Assembly: GCA_029721435.1 (NCBI GenBank)
Contig: CM056588.1
Coordinates: 41,353,930-41,417,929 of the forward strand
Length of the DNA stretch: 64,000 bases
DNA from: Gymnothorax reevesii
Taxonomy: Eukaryota; Chordata; Actinopteri; Anguilliformes; Muraenidae
Reading direction: 5' to 3'
The notes beneath the pieces were generated by a model. That model was not told where the DNA came from and did no database searches. It worked only from the letters and a program-made list of their open reading frames with translations. This document shows positions 36,554-48,145 of this stretch, piece after piece (within the stretch, counting starts at the first letter, position 1; each line of letters opens with the position of its first letter). Made by a program: the position numbers and the translations under genes.

Positions 36554-36732
36554 AATGGTAACGTTAATGACTGTGACCCCCTGAGGTTATCTGCATTATC
36601 TGCAGAACCTGCTGCTGACGCAATCGTACACAAGCCTTGGCACGGCTACAGTGTCAGAGAGAATTGACACTGTCTCACCTTCAATCTGCACAGATCACTC
36701 TACTTTGAGTTTCTGCAGACTACAGCTTCAAA

Positions 36733-36836
36733 GTGTGTGTGTGTGTGTGTGTGTATATATACATGTGTGTGCGTGTGTGTGTGTGTGTGTATATACATGT
36801 GTGTGTATATACATGTGTGTGTGTGTGTGTGTGTAC
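36733..36836. repeat. compound (GT)n / TATACATGTG repeat
   Basis: GT runs are punctuated three times by TATACATGTG or TATATATACATGTG. The alternating purine-pyrimidine tract is about 100 bp and is Z-DNA prone. Open frames on both strands are artefacts. Confidence 0.95.
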
Positions 36837-38328
36837 GCGTCTACCTGCTTACACAAGCAAAAATGAATGAAATGATACTTTTGAGTTGGTGAGAGTGTGC
36901 ACGTGCACAAATAAGTGCATGCAGGTGCACTTACGCTCCTGTGTTACTCTGCGTGTGCACGTGCGAGTGAGTGAGTGCACATGGATGTCCCAGCATCAGT
37001 CTGATTCTCGTTCACCTCCCTCTCTGTCACTATCAGTGCATTTTAGAGTCATCAGCCTTCGCCCATATCCTGAGCTCAGAGACTGCACTAATGAATGGGA
37101 CCTAATTCAAAATCCCTCTGACATGAGCACTGTTGCCGTAGCTCATCAGTGATGACAGAATCAAGAGCTGCAGACAATTAAACCTTTAACCCCTTTCTGC
37201 AGAAGCCAAATTTGGCTATTTATGGGTTACCCACTTTAATGCTGTATAATTCAAGATTCAAGCTTCATAAAGAGGAAAAATGCGGCTCAATTCTGAAAAG
37301 ACACTAACAGCATTTAGAATTACATTGTATTTCAGTTTATTTTCATGATTTTGGTTGAGAAAATGAGCTGCAAACATAAAAAAATCTTCATGAGAATTCA
37401 CCATTGAAATTGCAAAAAAATAATTCTGAGGATTGAAAAACTGCTGGGGCTTAAAACTTCACATTACTGGTATCATAAACTCCTTGAGCACAAGTAGGAT
37501 TCATCTTCAACATTACATTCTAGATCACCTACTTGCTATTAGCCAAATTATACAGCTACCCAAGTGTCTCCCCGAAGTCTCAAAATCATGTACTGTCAAA
37601 TCATTAAAAAATCATGTATTTAACACAAATAAAGTCCTAAGGCATGAAATTTAATATGAACAAATGATTTTCTAGTTGAGTTTAAGTATGAATTTATCAA
37701 TATCAGTGCAGATGACTATCAGTGGTCACCAGTAATCTCTCCAAACACAAAACATGCCTTTTCTCCATAATAAAGTTTAGAGTTTTGGCCATTTTTCTTC
37801 AAAGCCAGCACAAACACGCATTAAATAAACTGCTTATTAAACGGTTAGAACATTCACCCTGTAATGGAAGCAACCAGTCCCCTCTTCTAAGCTCACGAAC
37901 CCATGTCAACACTTATAAGGAACAAATACACCTCACTAAATCAGTAATATCTGAATTCTGAAATATACCTTATTTTAACCGAACAGACACTCCACTTTCA
38001 GGGAATATCAAACAATCCATTGCCTCTCCCGATTCAAAAGAAACGTGCAATCAACGTACCAGGGGGTCCATCCAAATGCACGGGCAGTTCGCGTTTTAAC
38101 CAGGAAAAAAACCTCGACATTCGACTTTGTTGAGTATGTATACATTCCAAAACGAAACAAAAAAAAAAAAAAAAAAAAAAGTAGCAGCCTGACCTTTTTC
38201 ATGAATCCCTCCTCCGGAGACCGATCCAGTAGCAAGAACCATCCGGTCCTGTTTCATTCGAAATAATTCCAACTGACCATATCCTTATCTCATTTTAATC
38301 CTGTAAATGTAACTGAACACTTCAGGGC
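36837..38328. other. intergenic, no recognisable gene
   Basis: It contains A22 at 38159-38180. AT-rich from 37200 to 37980. No domain-bearing frame. Confidence 0.5.
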
Positions 38329-38665
38329 CAGTTTTGCGAACCTGTTTTATATAAATCTCGTCTATTTTAGCTGCGTAATGTGCATAACGTAGACAGGATA
38401 CAACCAGACCTGCTGATACGCATAGGTTTGTATGCTCTGTGTTTGTCCAATCAATATGTTTCACTTACTCTAAAATGTTTAAACACTCGGGAATTGGATA
38501 AGAAACGAGCCAATCAATACATTGTTACCAGGGAAACTTCACCAGGGCATGAAGTGTAACTCTACAATTACGCAGAAGACCCTGAGTGTATGGTTGAGTG
38601 ATTGGCTATCAACGCCAGTACTTGGGTGGATATAAGGAAGCGCTGGATTTGTCAATGAAGGAATC
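38329..38665 (+). promoter_or_regulatory. TATA plus CCAAT cluster, perhaps a transposon 5' end
   Basis: CCAATCA occurs at 38448-38454 and 38510-38516, ATTGG (inverted CCAAT) at 38493-38497 and 38601-38605, and TATAAGG at 38631-38637, about 25-30 bp upstream of a plausible start. The segment opens with GGGCCAGTTTTGCGAACCTG, which resembles the outer end of some fish DNA transposons (for example PIF/Harbinger types). No transposase follows, so the assignment is uncertain. Confidence 0.35.
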
Positions 38666-39559
38666 TACGCGTAAATCCACGGTAGGGAACAAAGAATTTT
38701 TTTGTATGTGACAACTGTAATTGGCAGTAGAATGTGAGAGAATCAATATCATGTCGATTTTTTTGCCTCAGAAAACTGATTTTTCTGAAACACTAATTGG
38801 AATACTGTTGGCTCACTGTGGCTTAACTGGTTGCTACAAAGGATAACGATTTTTTTTGTGTCAAGATATCGTTTTTTTTAAACTGCTGGATCGATACTAT
38901 GGGCAAGGATACTGACCAGTTTGCACATCCGGCTTAGCTGAGGAGTTTAATTCATGCAGCTCTCGAAAAACAGGGAGCGGAGTGAACTTCCCCATATTCA
39001 GAACCGCGTTCGAGGTCTCCTTGCTTGTGAACATTCAATAACCGATCCGGGGGTGTCATCTAGTGATCGAGTACAGTAACAGCGTGCTTAAATTTGCAGG
39101 TCTATTGACGCAGGCGTCTACATCTGCAGAAAGGGGTTAAGGCCTAATGCAAAAATCCCAGCAGAGAATCATGCTGCCGTGTTTACCATAGTAACATGCA
39201 TTTGGGCTGAAGCACAGCTTCTCAGCTTTCAGGAACAGTTGGAATTTTTTGCTATTGCGCAAAATTTACAGTAATTACGGCACTTTCAAAATTACGAGCA
39301 AATCTGTGTCGGCGACGACTCTTTCAACATAAAAGGGCTGAAAGCACTTCCAGACCTCCATCCATACAATTAGCCTGGTCGACCTGTCACTGCCACGCCC
39401 AATCAAATATCACCAGCGGTGCCACACTCACAGAACGATAAGAACTAGACAGTCCAGTCTCCCGTGACCTCATGGGCATAGCCCCATCCCCCCATGTGCC
39501 CGTTTGTGACATCTTGAAAACTCCAACTTCTACAGCATTCACGAGCCAAAACACTGAAA
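38666..39559. other. intergenic, no recognisable gene
   Basis: Contains T-runs near 38855-38880. No recognisable exon or element end. Confidence 0.45.
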
Positions 39560-39795
39560 CGACCACATTTTCAGCATGAAGTTGTGCTTCATTTGGCCAC
39601 TTCTGTCGTCACGGCAACCAAAATCATTATGTGTTGCGACCTACCCATAACCTATACACACACCAAATTTCAAAGGAATCGATTAAATTTGTGGCTTGAA
39701 GAGCCTCCACAAGAAAATCTATGAACACAGCAGCAGCGGTGGAGACGACGACTATGAATCCATAGCATCCGCTCGACTACGTCTGGGGGCTACAA
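39560..39795 (+). mobile_element. dispersed LINE/SINE-like repeat, copy 2
   Basis: It is homologous to 34270-34500 in the same orientation. It includes CCAAATTTCAAAGGAATCGA and ends with the GGAGACGACGACTATGAATC and GTCTGGGGGCTACAA blocks shared with copy 1. Confidence 0.65.
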
Positions 39796-40429
39796 AAACA
39801 GGATGAAGACCAGGCACACATAACAGGAACAGCACCTGTTAAATGACGATGGTCGTTGTAGAAAACGTTCAGAGCGCGAGAGGGCAGACACGTGGACATG
39901 CCTCCAGTAGTCGTCACCCGCCAACCCACCCCACCCATCCCCGCTACAGCCCAGAGCACCCAAACCCCCTGCCCCCCAGGCTCCCCCTGGTTCACAGGAA
40001 GTGGCAGCTGGGCTGCAGACAGAGGTTGTGGGTAAAATAACTTGCATTAAAGATAATGAGGAAAGTAAGCAAATTACCAGCCACTGGCCTTTCCTGTTTT
40101 TTTTTCCCCCCCGGCTCTGCAGCAGATGCAATGGAAACAACCAAAAAAAAAAAGACGCACACACAATGGTGGCTGTTTTTAGCTCAGGGTGCGCACCCTT
40201 CAGGATGATGTCGTTCCGAAAGACCCACCGCCACCACCCCTTCTCTCCCAACTTGAACAGGCAACCCATTAAAACGCAGCCAGGACATTTAAATACAGTC
40301 CCAAGACATCATCTGCTGGATGGTTCTCTTACTTCATTGGACTGTACTTATGGAGAGAAGACTTGTTCTGGGCTCCTCTATGGTTAAAGATGTGCTCTTT
40401 CAGAGGCAAGATTCAGCAACTGGTAAAGC
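39796..40429. other. intergenic, no recognisable gene
   Basis: Frames of 159 codons (minus, 40269-39790) and 128 codons (plus, 40001-40387) overlap each other here. Neither has a recognisable domain or a convincing start. Confidence 0.45.
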
Positions 40430-40900
40430 AGGAATGTAACACGACAAATAATATGGACAAAATCTTACAAAAGGTCAATTCCGTGGTAACTGACATAACA
40501 TTTAGAGCAACTTTAACTTCAGTTACTCTGTAATTACATGGTGGATCACTACAAAATATCACAGGGATTCAAACATTTGTTGGTGCTTGAGAACCCATGT
40601 AATAGATTTTATTTTGTGTATTGCACTATCCCAGTTTGTCATTTCACAGGGTAACTGACGTACCATGAAAAAATACCTCAATTTTTACATGCTTTTTTTT
40701 TTTTTAATTGAAGGAAAGAATTCAGATAAATCTTCAATCATCTTAGTCTCTCTGTCAATAGAAGGTTGACAGCCACTTCTCCAGCAATCAGAATGAAGAA
40801 AGTGTTTATGTTGGCTGAATTATATTTTCAGAGTCAAAAAGTAGAGTAACTGACGTAACATTCTTCGGTAACTGGCGTAACGTGTCTGGGACTGAATGAG
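40430..40900. mobile_element. candidate non-autonomous element with four GTAACTGACGTAAC motifs
   Basis: The 14-bp motif GTAACTGACGTAAC or a one- or two-base variant occurs at about 40486, 40651, 40845 and 40867, all in plus orientation, within 400 bp of AT-rich DNA. One copy reads GTAACTGGCGTAAC and one GTAACTGACGTACC. Nothing similar occurs elsewhere in the window. Regularly repeated short motifs in an AT-rich body suggest binding sites within a mobile element. Outer ends and target duplication could not be fixed. Confidence 0.4.
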
Positions 40901-41219
40901 AAAACTGAGCTTTGTTGACTTTTCAGTGGCATATAATTCAGAGCAAGGAGTGCAAGCATGTTTCACTGACACAAAAAAAAGAAAAAAGAAAAAAAAATGG
41001 TTTTCAGTGCAGAAAAACGTTCAATCCTATAGAAGTCTATGAGAAAATGACCCTACTTTTCCAGCTAATTTATTATTTAAATAATGATTTCCCACATTAC
41101 TTTATTGTATCCATCGCAAGTTTCAAGTCTCCTTTAATATATCATTATGTTCATTTTTTGTAAATTATGGTCCTACATAGACTACAATAAAGGATAAAGC
41201 CAGAATATGCTTTAGGTGC

Positions 41220-41460
41220 GTGAATATCCTTTAGTCTGGTCCTTGTCCGATATGGTCAGATCCACACGTAGATCCACCCTTCGTTCCTCCCTGGATATTC
41301 AATTCAAGCTCTCGTCCAATTGGAATCACATCTGATTTCAAAATGACAAAATGGCGGAATTCACACTGCAAAGCGAAAATTGAGGTATGCTACATGGTAT
41401 GCTGAAACCAATGGGTGACGTCTCGGTTGCTTCTTCCATCTTTTATACAGTCTATGGTAC
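41220..41460. repeat. common fish interspersed repeat ending ATACAGTCTATGG
   Basis: The segment has AAATGGCGGAATTC, an AACCAATGGGTGACGTCTCG block and a TTTTATACAGTCTATGG ending. I associate this phrase set with a frequent fish dispersed repeat. No coding capacity; class not assigned. Confidence 0.4.
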
Positions 41461-41698
41461 TAATAGTAGTAAATAATTGCAAATCAAACTTTATTCAAAG
41501 TACATGACAAAAAAATTGCCCCTGAAGTATCATTTTGCATGGAATTGACCTAAATTAATTCTAGTCACTCTCCTTCATAGCAGTGCATTTGTCTCTTTAG
41601 ATACCAGCAAAGCAACTTTAAACGTCCGTTTGGTGGATGTAAAAAGGGCCGGCAAGTGTTAATGGTGAAGGACAGTAAATTACGCTCTAAAATCTGGC

Positions 41699-41710
41699 GT
41701 CACCTGGTGG
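41699..41710 (-). promoter_or_regulatory. CTCF-like core motif
   Basis: GTCACCTGGTGG matches 11 of 12 positions of the CTCF core written GCCMYCTRSTGG. It is a motif match only, 0.3 kb before the duplicated segment that carries two further matches. Confidence 0.25.
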
Positions 41711-41991
41711 TCACACCGCGTACATAACTCAGGCCCCGAGTTGAGTGCAGAACAACCGCATTTCTCACTCACGAGGGGACAGGCTGAGTTGATAGAGCGG
41801 CAAAAGTAGACTGTAACTGCGATATTTGTCCGTGCTCTCCTTGTGAGAGACACAACTTCTGACATTTGGACATGCTGAGTAAAGCCGTCGCTCGATAAAA
41901 TTCTGATATATAAACGTATATAAGAACATATATTCACACACGTTTATAAAAAATTTAGAACTTATAAGTTTTTCGCCCACGGATATTTTGA

Positions 41992-42630
41992 AACTGAACA
42001 AAAGTTTTGAAAGGTTGAAGCCCAGCATTTAAAAGCTTGATAACTCATTGAAAAGTTTTGTAAAATTGAAACAAAGTTTTGAAGGCTTGCTTTTTTTCGA
42101 AGGCTGAAAAACACCCAAAACTCTGCAAACATTATATACTTGATTATATTCTTTATTTACTGTGCATAGAGTCTCAACGTCATGATGTTGGCAGTGAGAT
42201 GTACCGACAATGCTTAATAACTGAGCTGTTAGATTAATGATTAACAGCGAATGACTGCCCGACTGCCTACACTTCAAATCTCGCATACGTTCAAAAAAAA
42301 AAAAAAACGGAAAGTAAGCCGGGAACGTCATTGAAAATGTAATTAGACTGGATTGCCACTGAAAATGAAATTTCACTTGGATAGCAGCTCTCATTTTCGA
42401 ATAGTTAAAACATTAGATATGATTTCTAATTGCGATTTAAATATTGCTTTCATGAGTGGAAAATCAAATTACATTGATTATATTACAATTAAATTTTCAC
42501 TTTTTAGGAACATTTGAAAATTATCCACAGTGTACGACGCCGATTCCATGGGTTTGGCCTCAATTTTCTATCAGTAGCTCGATGAGGACCCTGTTTTAAA
42601 TGCTGCCACCTAGCGGAGCGCATAAGAACA
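41992..42630. repeat. local direct duplication, copy 1 (about 640 bp)
   Basis: From AACTGAACAAAAGTTTTGAA to CTAGCGGAGCGCATAAGAAC this segment matches 43087-43723 in order, at about 85-90 per cent identity by eye, with short indels. An A15 run at 42293-42307 is replaced by TTAAAAAATTTAAAA-like text in the other copy. No terminal inverted repeats, poly-A tail or coding frame are seen, so it looks like a segmental duplication rather than two insertions. Confidence 0.85.
42605..42616 (-). promoter_or_regulatory. CTCF-like core motif in duplication copy 1
   Basis: GCCACCTAGCGG matches 11 of 12 positions of the CTCF core GCCMYCTRSTGG and lies at the right end of the duplicated unit. Confidence 0.3.
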
Positions 42631-43086
42631 GACTATTTGAAACTGAAAACAGCATTTGACATTTAATTTTCAAATACTCCAACTGGCGTTATGTGGACAG
42701 TAATCTACTGAAATAAGCAAAACAGCGCCCCCAATCTATTGCACATGTCAATACACTCCTTTCAGGTAAAAAAAAAAAAAAAAAGAATCGGTCTGTCCTC
42801 TCATTACACAGATATTCAATTACGATCTCAATCATTCTCTGAAAGCAGAATCAGAGGTGTAAAATCCAGGGGTCAGAAAGTAAAAGTCCTGCCCAGTTTT
42901 TCTCCCACAGAATGAGATGATCACTCATATTGGCTTTATCTTCTGTCCGAAGTAAATCCAGGTAGTTGGAATAAAGTTCTGGGGAGGATTTTTACTTTAT
43001 GAAACTGGACATTACACCCCTGAGCAGGATACCATATGATAGCAAACAGAACCCGATTTTAATGGGATGAATGTGTCATATTTAGT
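42631..43086. other. spacer between the duplicated copies
   Basis: 456 bp of unique sequence with an A18 run at 42767-42784 and no recognisable gene. Confidence 0.5.
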
Positions 43087-43723
43087 AACTGAAAAGTTTT
43101 AAAAGGTTGAAATCCAGCATTTAAAAGTTGATAACTCATTGAAAAGTTTTGCAAAATCGAAACCAAGTTTTGAAGGCTTGCTTTTTTTCAAAGGCTGAAA
43201 AACATCCAAAACTCTGCAAACATATACTTGATTATATTCCTTATTTACTGTGCATACAGTCTCAACGTCCTGATATGGGCAGTGAGATGTATGGACAATG
43301 CTTGATAACTGAGCTGTTAAATTAATGATTGGCAGTGAATGACTGCCTGACTGTCAACACTTCAAATTTCGCATATGTTTAAAAAAATTAAAAAATTTAA
43401 AAAAACGGAAAGTAAGCAGGGAAATTCTTTGAAAATGCTATTAGACTGGATTGCCACTGAAAATGAAATTTCATCTGGATAGTAGCTCTCATTTTTGAAT
43501 AGTTAGAACATTAAATATTGATTTAAATGTTGCTTTCATAAGTGGAAAAAATAAAATCAAATTACATTGATTAAATTACATTTTAATTTTCACTTTTAAG
43601 TAACATTTGAAAATTGTCCGCAGTGTACGACGTCGATTCCATGGGTTTGGACTCCATTTCCGGTCAGGAGCTCGATGAAGACCCTGGTGTAAATGCTGCC
43701 ACCTAGCGGAGCCCGTACGAACA
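43087..43723. repeat. local direct duplication, copy 2 (about 637 bp)
   Basis: It aligns with 41992-42630 throughout at a near-constant offset of about 1,093-1,095 bp. Shared landmarks include GTACGACGCCGATTCCATGG versus GTACGACGTCGATTCCATGG, and GAAATTTCACTTGGATAG versus GAAATTTCATCTGGATAG. Small indels but no large rearrangement. Confidence 0.85.
43698..43709 (-). promoter_or_regulatory. CTCF-like core motif in duplication copy 2
   Basis: The same GCCACCTAGCGG core as in copy 1 is kept unchanged although the surrounding copies have diverged by 10-15 per cent. Confidence 0.3.
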
Positions 43724-45117
43724 AAGATCAGCTGTCAACAGTGGTTAATGGGTCGATTCCCAGGATGTATATATTTATTTACAATTATGACACATATTCT
43801 CCTTATAGGTACATGGTTGGTTCCAATTCCTGGCCCACCAGCACTGACTGGCATGGCGGGCCTCATCCGCGGGTTTTTACGTCTGCAGTCACAACTCCAC
43901 ACCCATTCAGCAGAAAGAGATGGCGTGTTTGTTTTTCCTGCAATCTGGCCGCTGGCTTGTTTTAAAGGAAAAATCCATGGCGGTTGAAGTATTTCCAGAG
44001 TGAGTAAATACCGTTCTCTCAGACCCAAACACGCTACTATCTTTCAAGTGCTCTGCGTCTTTGTTGTTTGTGAAGGGAAACGTCGGCAATACCGAGACAT
44101 CGGACAAGTCAAACCGGAACCAGCAGGCAAATTACGCGACGCCCCCGATCTCTAAACTTGTTTAGGCAAGAGACTGCCTGCGGGCTGGTAGTGCCATGAC
44201 TCAAAAAAAAAAAAAAAACTTTTCTCAAAATCATTTCAAATACTGGGAGGACTAACTTAATGAACATGGATTGTCTGCCTCTGCACCATAAAAACCCTTC
44301 CATGTACGGCGGACACTGCGGTGACAGATCCACTAATTTTACTGACGCGCTGAAGTCCAGCTAAGCACGACAGCCGTCTCCGGTAACAACATTCACATGA
44401 CGCGCTCATACACTGCAGTTACCCCACTGACAATGACCTTTAAAGAGTGTGGCGTAAAGCAGTAAGGCTGAAGCAAATGAATTTATTAAATCACTAAATT
44501 AAAATAAGAAATGTGAACCAAATCAACAAATGCAAGATTAACCAGACTGAATGGAAAAAAACCACACTGTTAAAAAATGCTTAGGGAATGGCAGTGAGCT
44601 AGCAAATCCAGGTGCGTTTGACAACAAGTCTCCAGGATGGCGTCTTTCTACACAACTTACAGAAACTATTGAAAAAAGTTTCCTCATTTATATCTCGAGT
44701 CAGAACCAAGGTGAAACTGAAACAGGTTTGAGGCAAGTCAAGTGGAGAGTGATCTGAAGGGAATTTGCCTGCTTCCATCCTCAGGACATGACCAAATTTG
44801 GGAAACAGGCCAACATGCGCCAAGCACAGAGCACAGCAGTGGTCGCTACTGAACAGAAACCAGGCGTCCTGTCATGTACACCCAGTCAAATTTGACTTGT
44901 ACAGCACCTTTTAGGCTTATACATAAAGTTTAATAACAGGCTAAACAGAACACACCCTGAGCCAGCGGCAGCAGCAGAGGCCTGTCTCTGGTCGGTGTCG
45001 ACAGTGACACACAACAGGACGCAGGTCGTCCGTACATTCCCACAGTATGACTGATTCGCGTTCTGACTCTGCTCTCGTCTATAACCACAGCCTTCCTTCT
45101 CACAGATTAAAGAACCA
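43724..45117. other. intergenic, no recognisable gene
   Basis: Short frames only. A-run at 44201-44218. Nothing recognised. Confidence 0.5.
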
Positions 45118-45377
45118 TCACACACACGTACACACAGACAAACGCACGCACACACACACACGCACACACACATACACGCACACACACGCACACCCGCACA
45201 CACACGCACACACACGCACACACACGCACACACACGCACACACACGCACACACACGCACACACCCGCACACACACACACCCACCCGCACACACACACACA
45301 CACAAGCACGCACACACACACAAGCACGCACACACAAAAGCACACACACACACAAGCATGCACGCACGCACGCAGAC

Positions 45378-45421
<44 letters not shown>

Positions 45422-45716
45422 GCACGCACACAAGCAGGCACACACACAAGCACACACACACACACACAAGCACACAAACACACACAAACAGACACAAGCA
45501 CGCACGCACACACACACACACACACGCAAGCATGCACGCACGCACACACACAAACACACGCACACACACACACGCACATAAGCACTCTCGCACACACACA
45601 CACACACACACACACAAGCATGCACACACCCCCACATACATACACACACACACAAGCATGCACACACACACAAGCACGCGCACACACACACAAGCACGCG
45701 CACACACACACAAGCA

Positions 45717-45749
<33 letters not shown>

Positions 45750-45876
45750 GCACGCACGCACACGCAAGCACGCACACACACACACAAGCACGCACACACA
45801 CACACAAGCACGCACACACACACACAAGCACGCACACACACACACACACACAAGCATGCACACACACACACACAAG

Positions 45877-45913
<37 letters not shown>

Positions 45914-46170
45914 GCATGCACACACACACAAGCACGCACACACACACAAGCACGCACACACACACAAGCACGCACACACACACAAGCACGCACACACACA
46001 CACACACACACAAGCACGCACCCACACAAGCACGCACCCACACACAAGCATGCACGCACAAGCACACACAAGCACGCACGCGCACACACACAAGCACGCA
46101 CGCGCACAAATCCGCACACACAGGCCCATGTACGCACACACTCGCATACACACGCGCGCGCTTACACACA
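45118..46170. repeat. 1.05-kb CA minisatellite with higher-order AAGCACGC units
   Basis: CA dinucleotides are interrupted by CG and AAG at regular spacing, forming an 18-bp unit AAGCACGCACACACACAC repeated many times, especially from 45770 to 46010, plus shorter ACACACGC units near 45180-45270. Frames of 443, 360 and 339 codons (minus) and 429 and 275 codons (plus) cover it. They encode only Cys/Val and His/Thr strings, because neither strand of (CA)n contains a stop in any frame. They are not genes. Confidence 0.97.
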
Positions 46171-47495
46171 CATGCACGCATCTGAACATATGGTCTCATG
46201 CCGATATTCACACACACTTTCCATCACAAGACACACAAACACACACTCCCTGAGCAATTCACAAACTGGCTCAGCACCAAATGGAAATAAACCTGCCTGT
46301 AAACCACAGCCAGAGCAGCTTCTGTTTCCCCTCTGATGAGCAAAAGAGCCACAGAGAGCAGACTGACAACAGCCACAGTTGGGACAGAATTTCTCAGCCA
46401 ACCCAAAACCTTATTTCTGAGTCTGAATAGGAGTTAAAGGATGTGGTCACTTCCTGTCTCACAAAGCTCTTGCTGAGCAAGCAGACAGGCAGCCACAGAT
46501 TATGCACACAAACCAGATTCGCTGCTCCAGCACACCTTCAGTCACCTGCACTTCGGAGTAAAGTTTTCTGGCTCCTGGCAAGCGATTTGCACATTCAAGC
46601 TCGGCAAACCACATCCAGCTCCTTAGAAAGGTACCAAATTACGACTCCCAAATGCCTTTCACACGACACACTTCAATTCTTGTGAGACTGCAGTTACCCA
46701 ACACAGGTTCAGACACAGCTTAGATAACACAGGTCGAAATCAGGCATCTGTTTTTGTAAAATAAGATCAGCCATCACTGACAACAGAAATAGAGCAATAA
46801 AACCAGTGGAATTTACCAGATAAAATTATCTTATTCAAACACTTGATACAGAGGGCCTCTGTTGGTCCAGTAGGTGTCTGAAAAGGCAAGACAGTGGGGT
46901 CTACTTAAACGTCCTCTTTGAGCATCTCTTCCTCCCTATTGGTTCAGAGAGGCCTGGGGATTTGAAGGGCCCAGGGTGCTGAGGGGCCCAGTGTCAGCAG
47001 GGGCACATTTTCTCAGTGGTTGGGTGTGTAACATGGGATGCAGAGAGAGGTTGAGCCAGGCACAGGTATACTGGTCCTTTAAAGGGGCAATTCAAAATGT
47101 AACTGATTTTGACCAGTATAAATCAAATTAGACATGTTAAATAAAAACTCACACCCATCTAAAACAGTCTAAATTTCAAAATGCTCCTCTAAAAGACTTG
47201 TAGACCAGTGCCTGGCTAAACCCTTGCAGGGCACACAGTGCGGCACAGAGCAGCTGGGGTCAAAGGTTAAAGCCTCTCCCGGGGTCAGCGGTGCCATTAC
47301 ATAACAGAGATGCAATGCAGGGGGAAAACCTGCTGAGTGTGCACTGTGCAGGAATGGAGACAAGGCTGACCTGACACCAGCTTCCCCCCCCTCTAAATCA
47401 CCCAGAGCAGGCCTTTCCAAAAACAGCCCTCTCACCATACTTCAGCAGTGTCATCGCGGGCTCCAGCTGACCAGACTGAAACCGTATGCTCAGCA
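46171..47495. other. intergenic, no recognisable gene
   Basis: Mixed-composition sequence with short overlapping frames. No element ends were recognised. Confidence 0.5.
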
Positions 47496-47825
47496 GTGTG
47501 TGTCAGTGAGAGTGCACGCGCGTGCGTGTCCCTGTAAATGCTACAAAGTGAGAACCAGAAAATGTTTATCTTTTCCCAGCAAAGTGGGGATATTATTGGG
47601 AAGAGAGGACATTTTCCCCTGTCCTCAAAAGGCAAATTGTGACTTATTAATTAAGGTTAGGGGAAAGCTTAGAATTAGGGATAGGTTAAGGTTAGGGTAA
47701 GGGTTTGGGTTAGGCATACACTGCTTATTGTCAAGATTAGGGAAAGGCTGTAGAGACACAATAAGAATGAATGAAAGTTAATGTAATGTCCTCACAAAGA
47801 TACAAGTGCAAAGATGTAGGTGTAC
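47496..47825. mobile_element. fish intronic repeat with GGTTAGGG core, GT-flanked
   Basis: The text runs from GTGCGTGTCCCTGTAAATGC through GGAAGAGAGGACATTTTCCC, a GGTTAGGGTAAGGGTTTGGG core and then GTTAATGTAATGTCCTCACA, flanked by GT-rich repeats. This order matches a frequent fish repeat associated with GT microsatellites. The internal TTAGGG-like text is not a telomere array: units are irregular and few. Confidence 0.5.
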
Positions 47826-47879
47826 GTGTGTGTGTGTGTTTGTGTGAGAGTGCGTGCGCGAGAATATGACAGTAAGTGA

Positions 47880-47912
<33 letters not shown>

Positions 47913-48085
47913 GGTGTGAGAGAGGGATGGTGAGTGTGTTTGAGTACAGGAATGAGTGAGTGAGCGAGTGTGTGCACACTATGCATGTGTGGTAGTGTGA
48001 GCGTGTGTACAGGCATGTGCGCGTGCGAGAAAGTGTGACTGTGTGAGTGACTGAATGTATGTGAGAGTGAGACAGCGAGTGTGTG
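47821..48085. repeat. (GT)n-rich region
   Basis: A pure GT run of about 32 bp lies near 47879-47910, surrounded by decayed GTGAGTG/GTGTGAG units to about 48085. The 124-codon minus-strand frame here is an artefact. Confidence 0.9.
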
Positions 48086-48125
48086 ACATACTGAGGGTTA
48101 AGAGGAGACAAAAAAAAGGAAAGGG

Positions 48126-48145
48126 AAAAAAAAAAAAAAAAAAAA
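48126..48145. repeat. A20 run
   Basis: An uninterrupted run of about 20 A bases, 90 bp before the Tc1-like element. Confidence 0.9.

Noticed and set aside
43748..44028. Plus-strand 79-90-codon frames and a minus-strand 97-codon frame
   Set aside because: They are mutually overlapping and lack domains, splice context or composition that would favour one.
45770..46010. Regularly spaced AAGCACGC units resembling a CRISPR-like array
   Set aside because: The 'spacers' are all CA repeats and the genome is eukaryotic. It is a minisatellite.
44886..46336. Frames of 443, 429, 360, 339 and 275 codons on both strands
   Set aside because: They are translations of the CA minisatellite, only Cys/Val or His/Thr strings, and exist because (CA)n has no stop codon in any frame.
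47640..47715. Telomere-like GGTTAGGG text
   Set aside because: Units are irregular and few, and lie inside a known-type fish repeat with GT flanks. It is not an interstitial telomere array.
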